Assembly (NCBI RefSeq): GCF_002811945.1
Contig: NZ_NPDX01000001.1
Location: 372,001 to 436,000 of the forward strand
From: Leptospira harrisiae
GTDB taxonomy: Bacteria > Spirochaetota > Leptospiria > Leptospirales > Leptospiraceae
Length of the DNA stretch: 64,000 bases
Direction of reading: 5' to 3'
Shown: piece by piece, positions 27,502-37,725 of the stretch
Layout of the letters: every line of letters begins with the position of its first letter
How positions within the stretch are numbered: the stretch's first letter is position 1
Translations under genes and position numbers: made by a program
Notes under the pieces: generated by a model
What the model was told of the DNA's origin: nothing
What the model saw: the letters and a program-made list of their open reading frames with translations, nothing else
Databases searched by the model: none

Positions 27502-27657
27502 ACAATGTACATAGTATTATTTTAAAATAAACAAATGCGACTCAATTTTTTAAAAGATGCGGAATTCAAATATTAGAATGAATTTAACAACTAACAGGGA
27601 CAATTGAAATTTATAATTATTACTAGAATAGTTCTAAATAGTTTTGTGTTTATCGTT

Positions 27658-27675
27658 TATCGACTGTTATGTTAT
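27658..27675 (+). promoter_or_regulatory. 18-bp box, second copy
   Basis: TATCGACTGTTATGTTAT, 16 of 18 identical to 14838-14855. It precedes the chemoreceptor gene at 28117 by 441 bp. Confidence 0.3.
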
Positions 27676-28116
27676 AATTATCTGAAAAATAATTTTGTAA
27701 GTTTAAATTTAATTATTTTGATCTTATTGGTTGAATCAATTGGATTCAATAAAATGATATATTAATAGTTGTTATATGGCATTTAATGTGAATTGGTTTT
27801 TTGAAGAATTGAAGTGCCGAATCAGTGAAAAAAATCAAATTCTTTAAAATTGGGAAAAATGAAAACTGTCGAGGATTTCTAATTATTGCATTTTGGGTAT
27901 AAAAACTCAGAAAAAAATAATAAAAATATCCAAAGAGGTCCATGTTAGTCGAAAGAGATTTGTAACAAAATGAATTATTTTTTCCATTAAACACAAAAAA
28001 AGAATTTCCAACTCCAAAAGGATCAGCCAGGATTCGATTGCTTTAACATATTTTCATATTCGCAAGTTCTCTTTTTCCTTTCTTTCTAGATTCTATATTT
28101 AGTTCGGAGCATCGGT

Positions 28117-30621
28117 ATGAGTTTTCAGGTTAAAATTCCACAAAATACAACGTTATCTTTAAAAACAGACCTTGCGGGTATAATCGTATTCGTAAATGAT
28201 GATTTGGTTAGATTGTGTGAATTCGAACGAAGAGAATTATTGGGACAACCGTTCAAAAAAATCCAACACCCTGAAACGCCAGAATCAATTAATAAGAATA
28301 TACAGAAAACTCTGAATGAAAATGAACCTTGGAACGGACTTTTAAAAAATCAAACCAAATCAGGAAATTATTTTTGGGCAAATACAACCATTACTCCATA
28401 TTTTGATACAGATGGAAAAACTATTGGTCAAATGTTTGTTGGACGTACTGCCTCAGAAAATCAAATCACAATTGGTGAACAATTTTATTTGAATCCAAAG
28501 AAACTTCAGTCTAGTTTTACTTTAAATCCAAAAAAAATACTCTACAAATTTAGAATTAAAACCAAACTACTGTTTGTGTTTGGTCTTATGGCCCTACTTA
28601 TGTTGGCCTTGGGTATTAATCTTATTTATATCAAAAAACAAGAATACGAAGGAGCATTTTATCGGCTCAAAGGTGCAGAATATAATTTAAGTTTAGCAAA
28701 ACTAATGAGACTTACTGCAAAACATCGAGGGTTTATGGCACGTGTTTTAAATGGAGACCCAAGTGCTAAAGAAAGTGCAGTTTCAATTGAAAAAGAGTTA
28801 GAAGTTACTTACGAAATTTTTTTAGCATTAAATGAGGAAGAGGGACTTCGTTTTCAAGTTTATGACGAATCCAGGGAAATTCATAAAAAATGGATTTTAT
28901 TAAAAGATATTAATATTAAATTGTCGGCAAATGATAGTTATGTGCAACATGTAAACTTGATTAAAAAAATGTTAAATGTAAACAATGGAGTAGGTGAATC
29001 TTCAGGTTTATTCTTAGATCCAGATAAAGATACTTACTTTATGATTGATGTTTCGTTGACAAAACTACCATATTTGGCAGAAAAACTTGGGCAACTTCGA
29101 GGGACTGGTTTAGCGCATTTAGTTAAAGGAGAAAAAGCAGATCCTTCCGAAAAAAATCTGCTCCAAGAGATTATAGGTTCTGTGGCAGGACATTTTGAAT
29201 CCATTACCATCAGTATGAACTCAATTCGTAAGTTTAATCCTGAGGGAAAGTTGATAGTTGATTCTTTTCAAAAAGCAGAGTTAGATTTTCCTGCTCTACG
29301 TGAGCTCATTCAAAACAGAGTGATCAAAGAAAAAAAACCTACAATAAAGACTTTGGAGTATTACAATGCTACAACCAATTTGATCGATCAGATCTTTAAC
29401 GTAAATGAACTCATTTCAAAACAACTTTCTGAGAAATTTACACAAAGAGCTAATTTTGCTAAAATTTATGCAATCATGATCCTAATTGCTACGACTTTTT
29501 CACTTATCTTTTTTATCCTTCTTCAATATTTTATCATACATAGCATAATGTCTGTAATTCGAAAAAGTACCAATATCATTTCTCAAATTGTGCGTGGTTC
29601 GGGCGAACTCAAAGAAAACTTAGATTATGGGATTCATGATGAAATTGGAGGTTTGTTAAAATGGATGGGAGTTTTTATTTTAAACATCACTGAAATTGTA
29701 TTTATCCTTAGGCAAGTATCCGGTGAGTTATCTAATAAATCAAAAGACGCTGCCAATTTGGTTCGTAATTATTCTGCCACCACACAAGACCAAGCCGCTT
29801 CTACAGAAGAGACATCAGCTGCGACAGAAGAACTTGCGGCATCAGTTGAAAATGTTTTTCTTAGTATCTCTACCCAAGCGGATCATTTGAAAGAAATAGA
29901 AAAGGTAACCTCTGATTTCAAATTGGCAATGGCAGAAGTAGCCAATGCTATGCTTGGAATGACAAATTTAACAGAAGAATTTTATAAACAAGCGAATGAT
30001 GGGATGTTGACTACAAAAACGACAGCTGATTCCATTCATATCGTGAATCAAAAGGCCGAGTTAATAGATGAAGTGGTTAATATTATAAATGAGATTTCAG
30101 ATCGCACCAACTTACTTGCGCTAAACGCAGCCATTGAGGCAGCACGTGCGGGTGATCTTGGACGTGGATTTGCTGTTGTTGCGCAAGAAATCGGAAAACT
30201 TGCTGAACAAACTGCACATAATACAAGGAACATTCAGACTTTGACTACCGACACAAAAAATGCGATTAAAACTAGTGTTGGTCTTATGATGAATACTGAA
30301 GAAAGTTTTCGGGAGTTACTTAGTAATATTTCCAAAATTCAAGAAACTGCAAAACTCGTTAGTTCTGCACAAGAAAAACAAACAGCTGATACAAATCGGA
30401 TTGTGGAATCTGTCCATAAAATCAATGAAAACTCACTACAAATTTTAAATGCGGCATCACAAGAAAAAATAGCAGTAGATGAAATTTCAAAATCGATTGA
30501 AACCATTGCAACAGGAACACAAGTAATTGCAGACAATTCGTTGGTTCTTTTGGATACAGCTAAAGATATAGAAGTGACTGGTGAACATTTGCAGACTGTC
30601 GTTGAAACTTATAAATATTAA
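28117..30621 (+). CDS. Methyl-accepting chemotaxis protein with N-terminal PAS and large periplasmic domain
   Basis: An 834-residue receptor. Residues 10-115 form a PAS domain homologous to that of the 15019 gene ([43 protein letters not shown]). A membrane segment follows ([20 protein letters not shown], about 155), then a roughly 290-residue helical periplasmic sensor, a second membrane segment ([20 protein letters not shown]), a HAMP domain and the signalling domain with tip [20 protein letters not shown] then [19 protein letters not shown]. It therefore has both a cytoplasmic PAS sensor and a periplasmic sensor. GGAG precedes the ATG by 7 bases. The ligand is unknown. Confidence 0.93.
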   Translation: MSFQVKIPQNTTLSLKTDLAGIIVFVNDDLVRLCEFERRELLGQPFKKIQHPETPESINKNIQKTLNENEPWNGLLKNQTKSGNYFWANTTITPYFDTDGKTIGQMFVGRTASENQITIGEQFYLNPKKLQSSFTLNPKKILYKFRIKTKLLFVFGLMALLMLALGINLIYIKKQEYEGAFYRLKGAEYNLSLAKLMRLTAKHRGFMARVLNGDPSAKESAVSIEKELEVTYEIFLALNEEEGLRFQVYDESREIHKKWILLKDINIKLSANDSYVQHVNLIKKMLNVNNGVGESSGLFLDPDKDTYFMIDVSLTKLPYLAEKLGQLRGTGLAHLVKGEKADPSEKNLLQEIIGSVAGHFESITISMNSIRKFNPEGKLIVDSFQKAELDFPALRELIQNRVIKEKKPTIKTLEYYNATTNLIDQIFNVNELISKQLSEKFTQRANFAKIYAIMILIATTFSLIFFILLQYFIIHSIMSVIRKSTNIISQIVRGSGELKENLDYGIHDEIGGLLKWMGVFILNITEIVFILRQVSGELSNKSKDAANLVRNYSATTQDQAASTEETSAATEELAASVENVFLSISTQADHLKEIEKVTSDFKLAMAEVANAMLGMTNLTEEFYKQANDGMLTTKTTADSIHIVNQKAELIDEVVNIINEISDRTNLLALNAAIEAARAGDLGRGFAVVAQEIGKLAEQTAHNTRNIQTLTTDTKNAIKTSVGLMMNTEESFRELLSNISKIQETAKLVSSAQEKQTADTNRIVESVHKINENSLQILNAASQEKIAVDEISKSIETIATGTQVIADNSLVLLDTAKDIEVTGEHLQTVVETYKY

Positions 30622-30679
30622 AGTAAAAAATGATTGTTTTGGTTGTATGACAAATTCTTTGTATTAATTAAATCATTTC

Positions 30680-31501
30680 ATGAAATCAATTTTATCAAAT
30701 AGTTTTACATTTCTTTTGCTTCTATCGTTTTTTTCTTGTTCTACGCAAAAAGTTTATATTCCAAAAGAAAATTTAAATGCGACTTTGATGCCAGCAGAGT
30801 TTGTTGAAAAATTAGAATTTTCCGATTTTCTTTTGCCTTCGGTATCGGATTCTCTGGAAAGACCAAACACTAATGGTAAAATCTATTACGGGATTCTTCG
30901 AAATAAAGAAAACAATCGTATAGTGAGAAGCATCGCTATACTTGTGGATTCAAAAGATATGGATTTGAAACCAGAAGAATATTTATACTATCCAGTATAC
31001 TATGCCATCAATGTATCTAAACATCTTTCTATTAAACAGACTATGAGGAGCGAATATGATATTCGAAGAGCGAACGAAAGGTCTCCCGTTTATATGCCTG
31101 TTTATGCTACCTCAAGTGTAGTTGCTTTAGCCGCATTGGGAATTGTATTCGTTGCTTTTACTGGAACAGCCTTTATCTTAGGGATGGGAAAAGGAACCTA
31201 TGAATTTACTGAAGATGTGATGGAAGGTATTATTATTTCCAAAGAAGAAATTGTATTAGGTTATAATGATTTTCAATATGATGACGAGGGACGTTTGATG
31301 AAAGTTTCTACTTATCTTCCGTATCGTTCCATTTCTAAGTCAGTCATTCCTTTATATGATCGTGAAGGGAAAAAACAAATTGGCCAAATGTATCCCACTA
31401 CCAAACCTATTTTGTTATCAGAAATAAATTATAAATATAAATCCGGTTCCAAGAATCCGAAAGCGGCAGAGATCCTAGAACATATTCCGAAGAAAACATA
31501 A
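30680..31501 (+). CDS. Lipoprotein, hypothetical
   Basis: A 273-residue product with lipoprotein signal MKSILSNSFTFLLLLSFFSC (Cys20). A hydrophobic segment around residues 155-178 (VVALAALGIVFVAFTGTAFI) suggests an additional membrane contact. A C-terminal domain contains GYNDFQYDDEGRLMKVSTYL. No family is recognised. It stands 58 bp after the chemoreceptor and 109 bp before the next gene, all on the same strand; linkage to either is uncertain. Confidence 0.75.
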   Translation: MKSILSNSFTFLLLLSFFSCSTQKVYIPKENLNATLMPAEFVEKLEFSDFLLPSVSDSLERPNTNGKIYYGILRNKENNRIVRSIAILVDSKDMDLKPEEYLYYPVYYAINVSKHLSIKQTMRSEYDIRRANERSPVYMPVYATSSVVALAALGIVFVAFTGTAFILGMGKGTYEFTEDVMEGIIISKEEIVLGYNDFQYDDEGRLMKVSTYLPYRSISKSVIPLYDREGKKQIGQMYPTTKPILLSEINYKYKSGSKNPKAAEILEHIPKKT

Positions 31502-31610
31502 AAGTTGATTGATTTACCAATCAAAGAAACTTCTAAAGTAACCAAGTAATTTCTTGCCTACAAACAAGAGTAGTTACAATGATCCAATCATTAAGGATGT
31601 TCTTCTGGGA

Positions 31611-34031
31611 ATGGTTATCAATTTCTATCGATATGTTCTAGTTTTTCTATTTATTATCTTTCCATTTGGAATTTTCCCTAAGACATGGCCGGACCTAGAA
31701 GCAGAAAAAGAAGTTAAAGTGTATGGGAGCGAAAGAAGTGCAAAGTTTAGTTCGAGTAATATTTTGTATGACATAGAAAATTGGACAAACCACTATTCGG
31801 TTCGGGCTTTGGGATTCTATAGATATTACGATTATCCGAAAGCTAAAACAAAATCTATTTTTCCTTTTTACTATCATATCCAAAGTAAATCTGATAACCG
31901 AGAATACAAACGTATCTTAAATATAAATGTAACGAAAGAAAAAGAAGCTGTCGACCAGTCGATTTATCCGTTTGTTTTTTGGGGTAAGGATAAGAATGAA
32001 TCTTATTTAACTACAATTCCTTTTTTCTTTTCCAGATCCAGTGAAACCAATAGTAAGCTGGGTTTTCCCGTAATACCTTTGTTGTACTACCATAATCGAG
32101 GAACTGCAGGAGAGAATAAAAACTACTATTCCCGTATTTTAACTTTGGTTCACTTTGAAATAGATGATAAACAAGGGTTCCCTGAGTTTTCCTTTTTCCC
32201 TTTGGTTTATTATTCCAAAAACAATTATTTGTTTTTTCCAGCCCTTTTGTATTATCAAAATCAAAGATCAAACGAAAACGAATATTGGCTAGGTCCCGTT
32301 TATTATAGTAACAATAAAGTGAAGGAAGAGAGTTTGTTGGTAGCCTTCCCTGTTTTCGGAAGATATAGAAAGCCAGGAAAGGAGTTTGATTTTATCTTTC
32401 CACTTTATCTTAACTATAATGATGAGGAAGAAGATTACCATATCAACTTGTTGTGGTATACAAAAACAAATTCTGCAAATGTAAATGTCGCAACGAATGA
32501 AGGAAATGTATTTGTTGATTTTGATTTCGGTGTTTTATATAATTTGATTGGGTATTCGCAACGAACGAAAATACTAAAAGGTAATTTGGAGTCTAATAAA
32601 CCAATTTCAGTCGATACAAACCAACCTAAACTTGTAAAAAAAAGAGAATTTAACAGAGACAATAGTGACAGTTTCGTTGGTTACAATTTGCTTTTCGGAA
32701 TTTTTTCCTATGAAAGAGCTGATACAAAAAGACATATCAGGCTCTTGCCACTGGCTTGGTTTACTTGGGATGAATCCTCGAGAGATAATGTGGTATTATT
32801 GCCACCATTTTTCCCAATTTGGTTTAGTTATCAATCAGATGATCTGGAATACAAAGTATTGTTTCCGTTATATGGTAAACAGAAAGATAAGGATTCAGAA
32901 TATAGAGCTTATGTTTTGAATTTTTATTTAACTGACGATATTAAAGAAAATAATCACAAAGAACAGTCCTATTTTTGGCCTTTTGTAAATGTCTATAAAT
33001 CAAATACCGGTTCGGGGCACAGAGTATTGCCATTTTATGTCCATCGGAATTATGAAAGAGACAACAAAAAAAATAGTGATACGTTTACGTTGTTTTCCTC
33101 CTATCGAAAAACCATGACAAACTCTTATTCTGATGTTGAGTTTTTCTTTTGGCCTTTGTGGATATCATATGAAGAAAAAAAATTAAACCAAAATCTCAAT
33201 GAGAAAACACTTTGGGTAACTCCATTTTTTTATAGAAATATGAGGGAAAACGGTACGAGAACGAATGTCTTATGGTTCGTTGATTGGGAATGGTATAGGG
33301 TAGCTGATTTTAATCAAAATTTAAAAACAAATCCAACGAATACATTACAAAAAGAAACAAAATTATCCCACCTCTTGATTTTTCCTTTTTATAAAACAAG
33401 TTCAAGTTTTTCCATCATTCCTTTATCATTTAATGATTGGAGTGATGATAGTTTCACAACTTTTACTTTTTTAAATTATTATAATTGGAATCGTAATGGC
33501 CATTATTATAATTTTTTATATTTAATAGAATCGGAAAATACGGAATCGAACTATCGGTTCAAAAGTTTAGCAGGTTTGCTCTGGGGATTTGAAAAAGAAC
33601 AATCTAAAATCAACCGATTCACATTGTTATGGTTAGGTTATGATAATCGGTCTTATCAAACTACATATAATTTTTTCCCAATTATACGAATTGCTGATGC
33701 AGACAAAGAAAAGTCTAGATTGTATGGTCCCTTTCTTTATTATCATTTCAATTCAGAAGAAGAACAAACGGAATTGTTATTCGCTGGGCTTGGATATTAT
33801 CATAATAAAACCAAATCGGATAATCAATATTCCACCTATGTTTTGCTAGGAGCTTTGTATCAAGAGAAAACAGAGATCGAACGTGGATATGTAAAAAAGG
33901 GAAGTTTATGGGGATGGCTTTGGGAATACCAAACAGAAGAGAATGGTTATGAAAAATTTTCTATCTTAAAACTTTTCTCTTACACTAAAGAAACAGACGG
34001 AACTAAAAAAATTATGGGAATAAGTATTTAA
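31611..34031 (+). CDS. Large exported aromatic-rich repeat protein, possible outer-membrane beta-barrel
   Basis: An 806-residue product from the ATG at 31611; the frame opens 19 codons earlier at a TTG, but the later start gives a clean signal peptide (YRYVLVFLFIIFPFGIFPKT). The whole mature protein is built of short alternating strands rich in Tyr, Phe and Trp with recurring FPL(F/Y/W)xY-type units (IFPFYYH, VFPVFGRYR, IFPLYLNYN, LFPLYGKQK, FFWPLWISY, IFPFYKTSS), separated by acidic or Asn/Lys-rich turns. That pattern fits an outer-membrane beta-barrel or a beta-propeller-like repeat protein. No named family is recognised. The FMN reductase gene follows after 6 bp. Confidence 0.75.
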   Translation: MVINFYRYVLVFLFIIFPFGIFPKTWPDLEAEKEVKVYGSERSAKFSSSNILYDIENWTNHYSVRALGFYRYYDYPKAKTKSIFPFYYHIQSKSDNREYKRILNINVTKEKEAVDQSIYPFVFWGKDKNESYLTTIPFFFSRSSETNSKLGFPVIPLLYYHNRGTAGENKNYYSRILTLVHFEIDDKQGFPEFSFFPLVYYSKNNYLFFPALLYYQNQRSNENEYWLGPVYYSNNKVKEESLLVAFPVFGRYRKPGKEFDFIFPLYLNYNDEEEDYHINLLWYTKTNSANVNVATNEGNVFVDFDFGVLYNLIGYSQRTKILKGNLESNKPISVDTNQPKLVKKREFNRDNSDSFVGYNLLFGIFSYERADTKRHIRLLPLAWFTWDESSRDNVVLLPPFFPIWFSYQSDDLEYKVLFPLYGKQKDKDSEYRAYVLNFYLTDDIKENNHKEQSYFWPFVNVYKSNTGSGHRVLPFYVHRNYERDNKKNSDTFTLFSSYRKTMTNSYSDVEFFFWPLWISYEEKKLNQNLNEKTLWVTPFFYRNMRENGTRTNVLWFVDWEWYRVADFNQNLKTNPTNTLQKETKLSHLLIFPFYKTSSSFSIIPLSFNDWSDDSFTTFTFLNYYNWNRNGHYYNFLYLIESENTESNYRFKSLAGLLWGFEKEQSKINRFTLLWLGYDNRSYQTTYNFFPIIRIADADKEKSRLYGPFLYYHFNSEEEQTELLFAGLGYYHNKTKSDNQYSTYVLLGALYQEKTEIERGYVKKGSLWGWLWEYQTEENGYEKFSILKLFSYTKETDGTKKIMGISI

Positions 34032-34037
34032 TCGGCT

Positions 34038-34586
34038 ATGTTGCAAACAAAACCAAAACTACTAGCAATATCCGGTGGGATTAGTTCCACCTCGTATAAC
34101 AAAAAAATTCTTCTTACTTTGAAACAAAATTATAAAGAAGATTGTGAAATGATCATGTATGATCGGATTAGTGAGTTCCCTTTTTTTGCATCGGGAATTT
34201 CTGATGAAGAAACGCCTGAAATAGTGAAAAGTTTTTTAAGAGAAGTCGAAAACGCTGATGGAATATTAATCTGTTCTCCTGAGTATGTTTTTAGTATTCC
34301 TGGAGTATTAAAAAATGCAATAGAATGGGCAGTTTCTTCTGTTGTGTTTACGGACAAACCAGTTGCTTTAATTACAGCCGCTTCCGTTGGTGAAAAGGCA
34401 CATGAATCTTTACTTTTGGTATTAAAAACAATTGGTGCAAAGTTATCGGAAGAAACCAATCTTTTGATATCCGGGGTCAAGGGAAAAGTATCTCCAGAAG
34501 GACAAATTACTGATGAACCAACGAAAGATGCCGTTAAAAACTTAATGGGAATCTTTCTGAAATCCCTAATAAAAAAAACTGAGTAG
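34038..34586 (+). CDS. NAD(P)H-dependent FMN reductase family protein
   Basis: A 182-residue flavodoxin-fold protein of the FMN_red family. The N-terminal phosphate-binding loop region LLAISGGISSTSYNKKIL and the family signature ICSPEYVFSIPGVLKNAIEW are clear. These enzymes reduce FMN, quinones, azo dyes or metals with NAD(P)H in the cytoplasm. It begins 6 bp after the large exported repeat protein, suggesting co-transcription. No hairpin follows. Confidence 0.88.
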   Translation: MLQTKPKLLAISGGISSTSYNKKILLTLKQNYKEDCEMIMYDRISEFPFFASGISDEETPEIVKSFLREVENADGILICSPEYVFSIPGVLKNAIEWAVSSVVFTDKPVALITAASVGEKAHESLLLVLKTIGAKLSEETNLLISGVKGKVSPEGQITDEPTKDAVKNLMGIFLKSLIKKTE

Positions 34587-34762
34587 AAGTTTTCTCTTAT
34601 AGCTATTTAATATGTAATGAATTTATTTACAAAGTGTAAAAGGATTTTGTTAGAATATATTAATATGTCAATCATCCTTAGCAATAAATTATAGATTTAG
34701 ATTATTGATTGCGAACATTGACTATATCGTAAATTTTGTGAACTTAAACCTTGTTCACTTCT

Positions 34763-35758
34763 ATGTTTCGAATTCTATTGATAGCATTGTTAATTTTGTC
34801 ATGTCGTGAAAAATCACTTAACAATGTTTGTGATATAAATTCTGACTCTTATATTGAATCTGTATTTGTTTTTAATTTATTAAGTGAAACTAAAAGTTAC
34901 TGTTCTACTGGAATCATTGATCTGAACCCATCTGTGATTGCTTTGAACACTAAATTTGGAAATGTATCTGAAAGTGGAGGAAGTATGACTCTTGGGAGTT
35001 CGTCTTCTTTTTCTGTTCGTTTGAAGAAAAAACCAGAGGCTCAAGTCGATGTGCAGGTCATTGTTTCAAATCCTGCCTATGCTACTGTTTCTCCAGTGAC
35101 TCTAAGTTTTGATTCTAATAATTGGTCTACACCCCAATCTGTCATTGTTACCGGAATTAATGATTCTCTTTTAAATGGAACAAGAGAGTTTCGTATAATT
35201 TTTATCCCCAATTCAAATGATAAAAAATTAGATCTTAATCCAAATGCAATCGATATGCAAATCTTTGATAATGAGAAGAGATTGTTTTTGTCTTTGAGTT
35301 CGTACCAAGGAGGGGGATTTGGCGGAGTGACTGGAGCCGATGTTATTTGTGCCTCTGATTCTAAATGTCCCAAGGGGTCCATTTGTAAGGCGATGATTTT
35401 AAATCCAGGTACTCGTGTAGCATCCGTTACAGCAAATATGGGAGACGGTCAAGTTGACTGGGTTTTGCATCCAAATGCAAATTATTTTCTGCAAGATGGA
35501 ATTACACCGATTACAAATACGAATTCTTCATCCTTATTGCAAATTCCATTTTCAAATGTGATTGATACTATTTCACCTGGCATTTGGCTCGGCAGTTCTG
35601 CTGGATGGGTAATCGGTGCGAATCATTGTCTCAATTGGACTGATACAACAGCAGTGAACACTGGTTATGTTTTTAGAACACAATATACAGACAATACACT
35701 TTTTGGTGGAAATTATTCTTGTAGCAACCAAGCAAATTTATTTTGTGTTGAGTATTAA
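34763..35758 (+). CDS. DUF1554 lipoprotein, first of a tandem pair
   Basis: A 331-residue lipoprotein from the ATG at 34763 (a TTG 12 bases upstream only adds four residues). The signal MFRILLIALLILSC places the lipid on Cys14. Residues about 75-170 form a Calx-beta-like strand domain (VQVIVSNPAYATVSPVTLSF, VTGINDSLLNGTREF, IFDNEKR). The C-terminal half is DUF1554, with paired cysteines (GADVICASDSKCPKGSICKA, NHCLNW, YSCSNQANLFCVEY). DUF1554 proteins are typical Leptospira surface or envelope lipoproteins. It is the same length as the next gene and clearly paralogous to it. Confidence 0.88.
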   Translation: MFRILLIALLILSCREKSLNNVCDINSDSYIESVFVFNLLSETKSYCSTGIIDLNPSVIALNTKFGNVSESGGSMTLGSSSSFSVRLKKKPEAQVDVQVIVSNPAYATVSPVTLSFDSNNWSTPQSVIVTGINDSLLNGTREFRIIFIPNSNDKKLDLNPNAIDMQIFDNEKRLFLSLSSYQGGGFGGVTGADVICASDSKCPKGSICKAMILNPGTRVASVTANMGDGQVDWVLHPNANYFLQDGITPITNTNSSSLLQIPFSNVIDTISPGIWLGSSAGWVIGANHCLNWTDTTAVNTGYVFRTQYTDNTLFGGNYSCSNQANLFCVEY

Positions 35759-35974
35759 ACTCAAATTTGTAAAAATATTTTAATATAAAAAATTATCTAT
35801 TGATTTCTTTATGTTTCTTTTTCTTGTTGTGACAAAAAAATACCAAACAAATTTTATATGCTAATTTTAGCATCTGTAGCGTTTAACATCAGTTTGGTAA
35901 ATTTTTCTTCTTATTTTTCATTGATTCGAATTATAGATTCCGAAATTTGGTAGAATTAAGAGATTAATTTTTCA

Positions 35975-36970
35975 ATGTTTTTTAGAATTCTTTTACTCTG
36001 CTTTTTTTTTCTATCTTGTGGAAAAGATATTCCTAATAATGTCTGCGATCCTGAATCAAAAGCGTATGCAGAAACTTCTGTGTTGCTTGGTTTTTTAGGT
36101 GAGAAAAAACATCCGTGTTATCCGGGGTTTCGGATTGTCTCGAATCCTGGTTTAAATCTAAGTTCTTACAGTGGAATAATTTCTGAGTTTGGTGGGAATG
36201 CCCTACAAGGAAGTTCACTCAATTTTGAATTGTTTTTGGGAATGGCGCCGAGAGACCCGGTGTCAGTCCAAGTTATTGTTAGTAATCCTGCTTATGCAAC
36301 CGTTACCCCAACTTCATTTGTTTGGACAACGTCCGACTGGGAGGTCAAAAAAAATATCACCATAACCGCCGTGAATGATACTGTGATCAATGGTACTCGC
36401 AATTTTTTGATTCGCCTTGCTCCCACTTCTAATGATTCTTCAATGCGACTCCAAGACCAAATCATTTCTATGCAAATCTTAGACAATGATAAAATCATTT
36501 TTATAACTACCAGTAGTTATTCCGGAATTTTGGGCGGAACTTTTGGTGCAGATTCAATTTGCCAAGCTGATACTAAATGTCCTACTGGAAAAATTTGTAA
36601 AGCTATGTTAGTTGATGCCGGCTCTGATACTAGAAAGGCATCAAATACAGCAAATATTGGTGATAATCAAATCGATTGGGTTTTAAAGCCATTTTCTACT
36701 TATGTTCGAAATGATAGTGCGACAGTGATTGGAACTACCACTGCCTCATCTCTTTTTACTTTTCCCATTGTGGCAATTCGGCCAACTTCCTCCACAGCTT
36801 GGACAGGCCTCAGTAGTGATTGGACAAGCAATGCAAACCATTGTGGTTCTTGGACTTTGAATACTGGAAATGGAAATGCAGGAGATACGGCTGGTACTGG
36901 AACTTCGGCAATCGGTTTTAATAGCTTTACCTGTAATAGTAATTTACCTTTTTATTGCGTTGAACAATAA
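35975..36970 (+). CDS. DUF1554 lipoprotein, second of a tandem pair
   Basis: A 331-residue paralogue of the preceding gene. Signal MFFRILLLCFFFLSC (Cys15); NNVCDPESKAYAE matches NNVCDINSDSYIE of the neighbour. The Calx-beta-like part (VQVIVSNPAYATVTPTSFVW, AVNDTVINGTRNF, ILDNDK) is strongly conserved. The DUF1554 domain retains its cysteines (GADSICQADTKCPTGKICKA, NHCGSW, FTCNSNLPFYCVEQ), while the loop sequences have diverged. A 216-bp AT-rich gap separates the two genes, so each may have its own promoter. An exposed ligand-binding or adhesion role is conceivable but not shown. Confidence 0.88.
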   Translation: MFFRILLLCFFFLSCGKDIPNNVCDPESKAYAETSVLLGFLGEKKHPCYPGFRIVSNPGLNLSSYSGIISEFGGNALQGSSLNFELFLGMAPRDPVSVQVIVSNPAYATVTPTSFVWTTSDWEVKKNITITAVNDTVINGTRNFLIRLAPTSNDSSMRLQDQIISMQILDNDKIIFITTSSYSGILGGTFGADSICQADTKCPTGKICKAMLVDAGSDTRKASNTANIGDNQIDWVLKPFSTYVRNDSATVIGTTTASSLFTFPIVAIRPTSSTAWTGLSSDWTSNANHCGSWTLNTGNGNAGDTAGTGTSAIGFNSFTCNSNLPFYCVEQ

Positions 36971-37047
36971 GTAGGTAGTCAGTCCTTTAAATGATTTTTG
37001 CCAAAAAAATCCCATTTCCATAGAAAATTAATTCTTTCCGATTGACC

Positions 37048-37083
37048 AATTATATCTAATAGATATATCTATTAGATATAATT
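37048..37083. promoter_or_regulatory. 36-bp perfect palindrome, probable operator
   Basis: A perfect 36-bp palindrome composed of two adjoining near-palindromic 15-mers, ATATCTAATAGATAT and ATATCTATTAGATAT, flanked by AAT and ATT. It ends 5 bases before the start of the quinone-reductase gene at 37089, in the promoter/leader zone. A dimeric repressor, most likely the PadR protein encoded next, could bind two sites here. Confidence 0.7.
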
Positions 37084-37088
37084 AATCC

Positions 37089-37685
37089 ATGTTAACCAAA
37101 AAACGAAATATTCTTGTAGTTCTCGGCCATCCAAACACAAATTCACTTTGTGGTCATTTGGCAGAAACATATGTAAATTCAGCAAAACAATCAGGACACA
37201 TCGTCAATTTTATCAAACTATCTGAATTAAAATTTGATTATAACTTATATTCAGGTCATAAAAAAGATTCTACACAGGTACTTGAGCCGGACATACTCCA
37301 AAGTCAAAAATTGATTTTGGAAGCAAATCATTTGGTGTTTGTGTTCCCCAGTTGGTGGGCTAGTATGCCAGCAGTTTTAAAGGCATGGATTGATCGGGTG
37401 TTTTTACCAGGGGTAACGTTTAAATATAGGAAAAACTCGCCGCTTCCCGAAAAACTTTTGTTAGGTAAAACGGCCCATATTTTTGTTACTATGGATGCAC
37501 CAAGTTGGTATTATAGATGGTTTAACAAATCACCTGGTGTCCAATTATTAAAATTTGGAACCTTAGAATTTTGTGGTGTGTCTCCCGTGAAGGTAAAAAT
37601 TTTCGACCAGGTAAGAACGCGTAAACAACCAGACTTTTTAAAATGGACAAAAGAAGTAGAAACAATTGCATTCCAAGGCAAATAA
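37089..37685 (+). CDS. Flavodoxin-fold NAD(P)H:quinone oxidoreductase (KefF/MdaB-like)
   Basis: A 198-residue protein of the Flavodoxin_2 (PF02525-type) family: ILVVLGHPNTNSLCGHL at the N-terminus, and the core signature LVFVFPSWWASMPAVLKAWI DRVFLPGVTF. These enzymes perform two-electron reduction of quinones or electrophiles, protecting against oxidative and electrophilic stress. There is no Shine-Dalgarno site; the palindrome at 37048 ends 5 bases before the ATG, so the message may be leaderless or nearly so. The PadR regulator gene lies 40 bp downstream, giving a typical autoregulated detoxification pair. Confidence 0.9.
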   Translation: MLTKKRNILVVLGHPNTNSLCGHLAETYVNSAKQSGHIVNFIKLSELKFDYNLYSGHKKDSTQVLEPDILQSQKLILEANHLVFVFPSWWASMPAVLKAWIDRVFLPGVTFKYRKNSPLPEKLLLGKTAHIFVTMDAPSWYYRWFNKSPGVQLLKFGTLEFCGVSPVKVKIFDQVRTRKQPDFLKWTKEVETIAFQGK

Positions 37686-37725
37686 CTGTTCATTCAAAAT
37701 TTAGAAAATTTATAATCTAAAAAAA

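Larger units (their letters stand above)
27401..28116. other. Long AT-rich intergenic region between divergent genes
   Basis: 716 bp between the flavoprotein operon and the second chemoreceptor. It holds the inverted 8-mers GTTATCGA (27452-27459) and TCGATAAC (27494-27501), and TATCG motifs around 27656. The 18-bp box at 27658-27675 is shared with the other chemoreceptor leader. An 82-codon minus-strand frame at 27746-27994 is low-complexity and Phe-rich and is not credible. No RNA gene was recognised. Confidence 0.55.

Noticed and set aside
27746..27994. 82-codon minus-strand frame in the long intergenic region
   Set aside because: Low-complexity Phe/Tyr/Asn-rich translation of AT-rich DNA, with no ribosome binding site.
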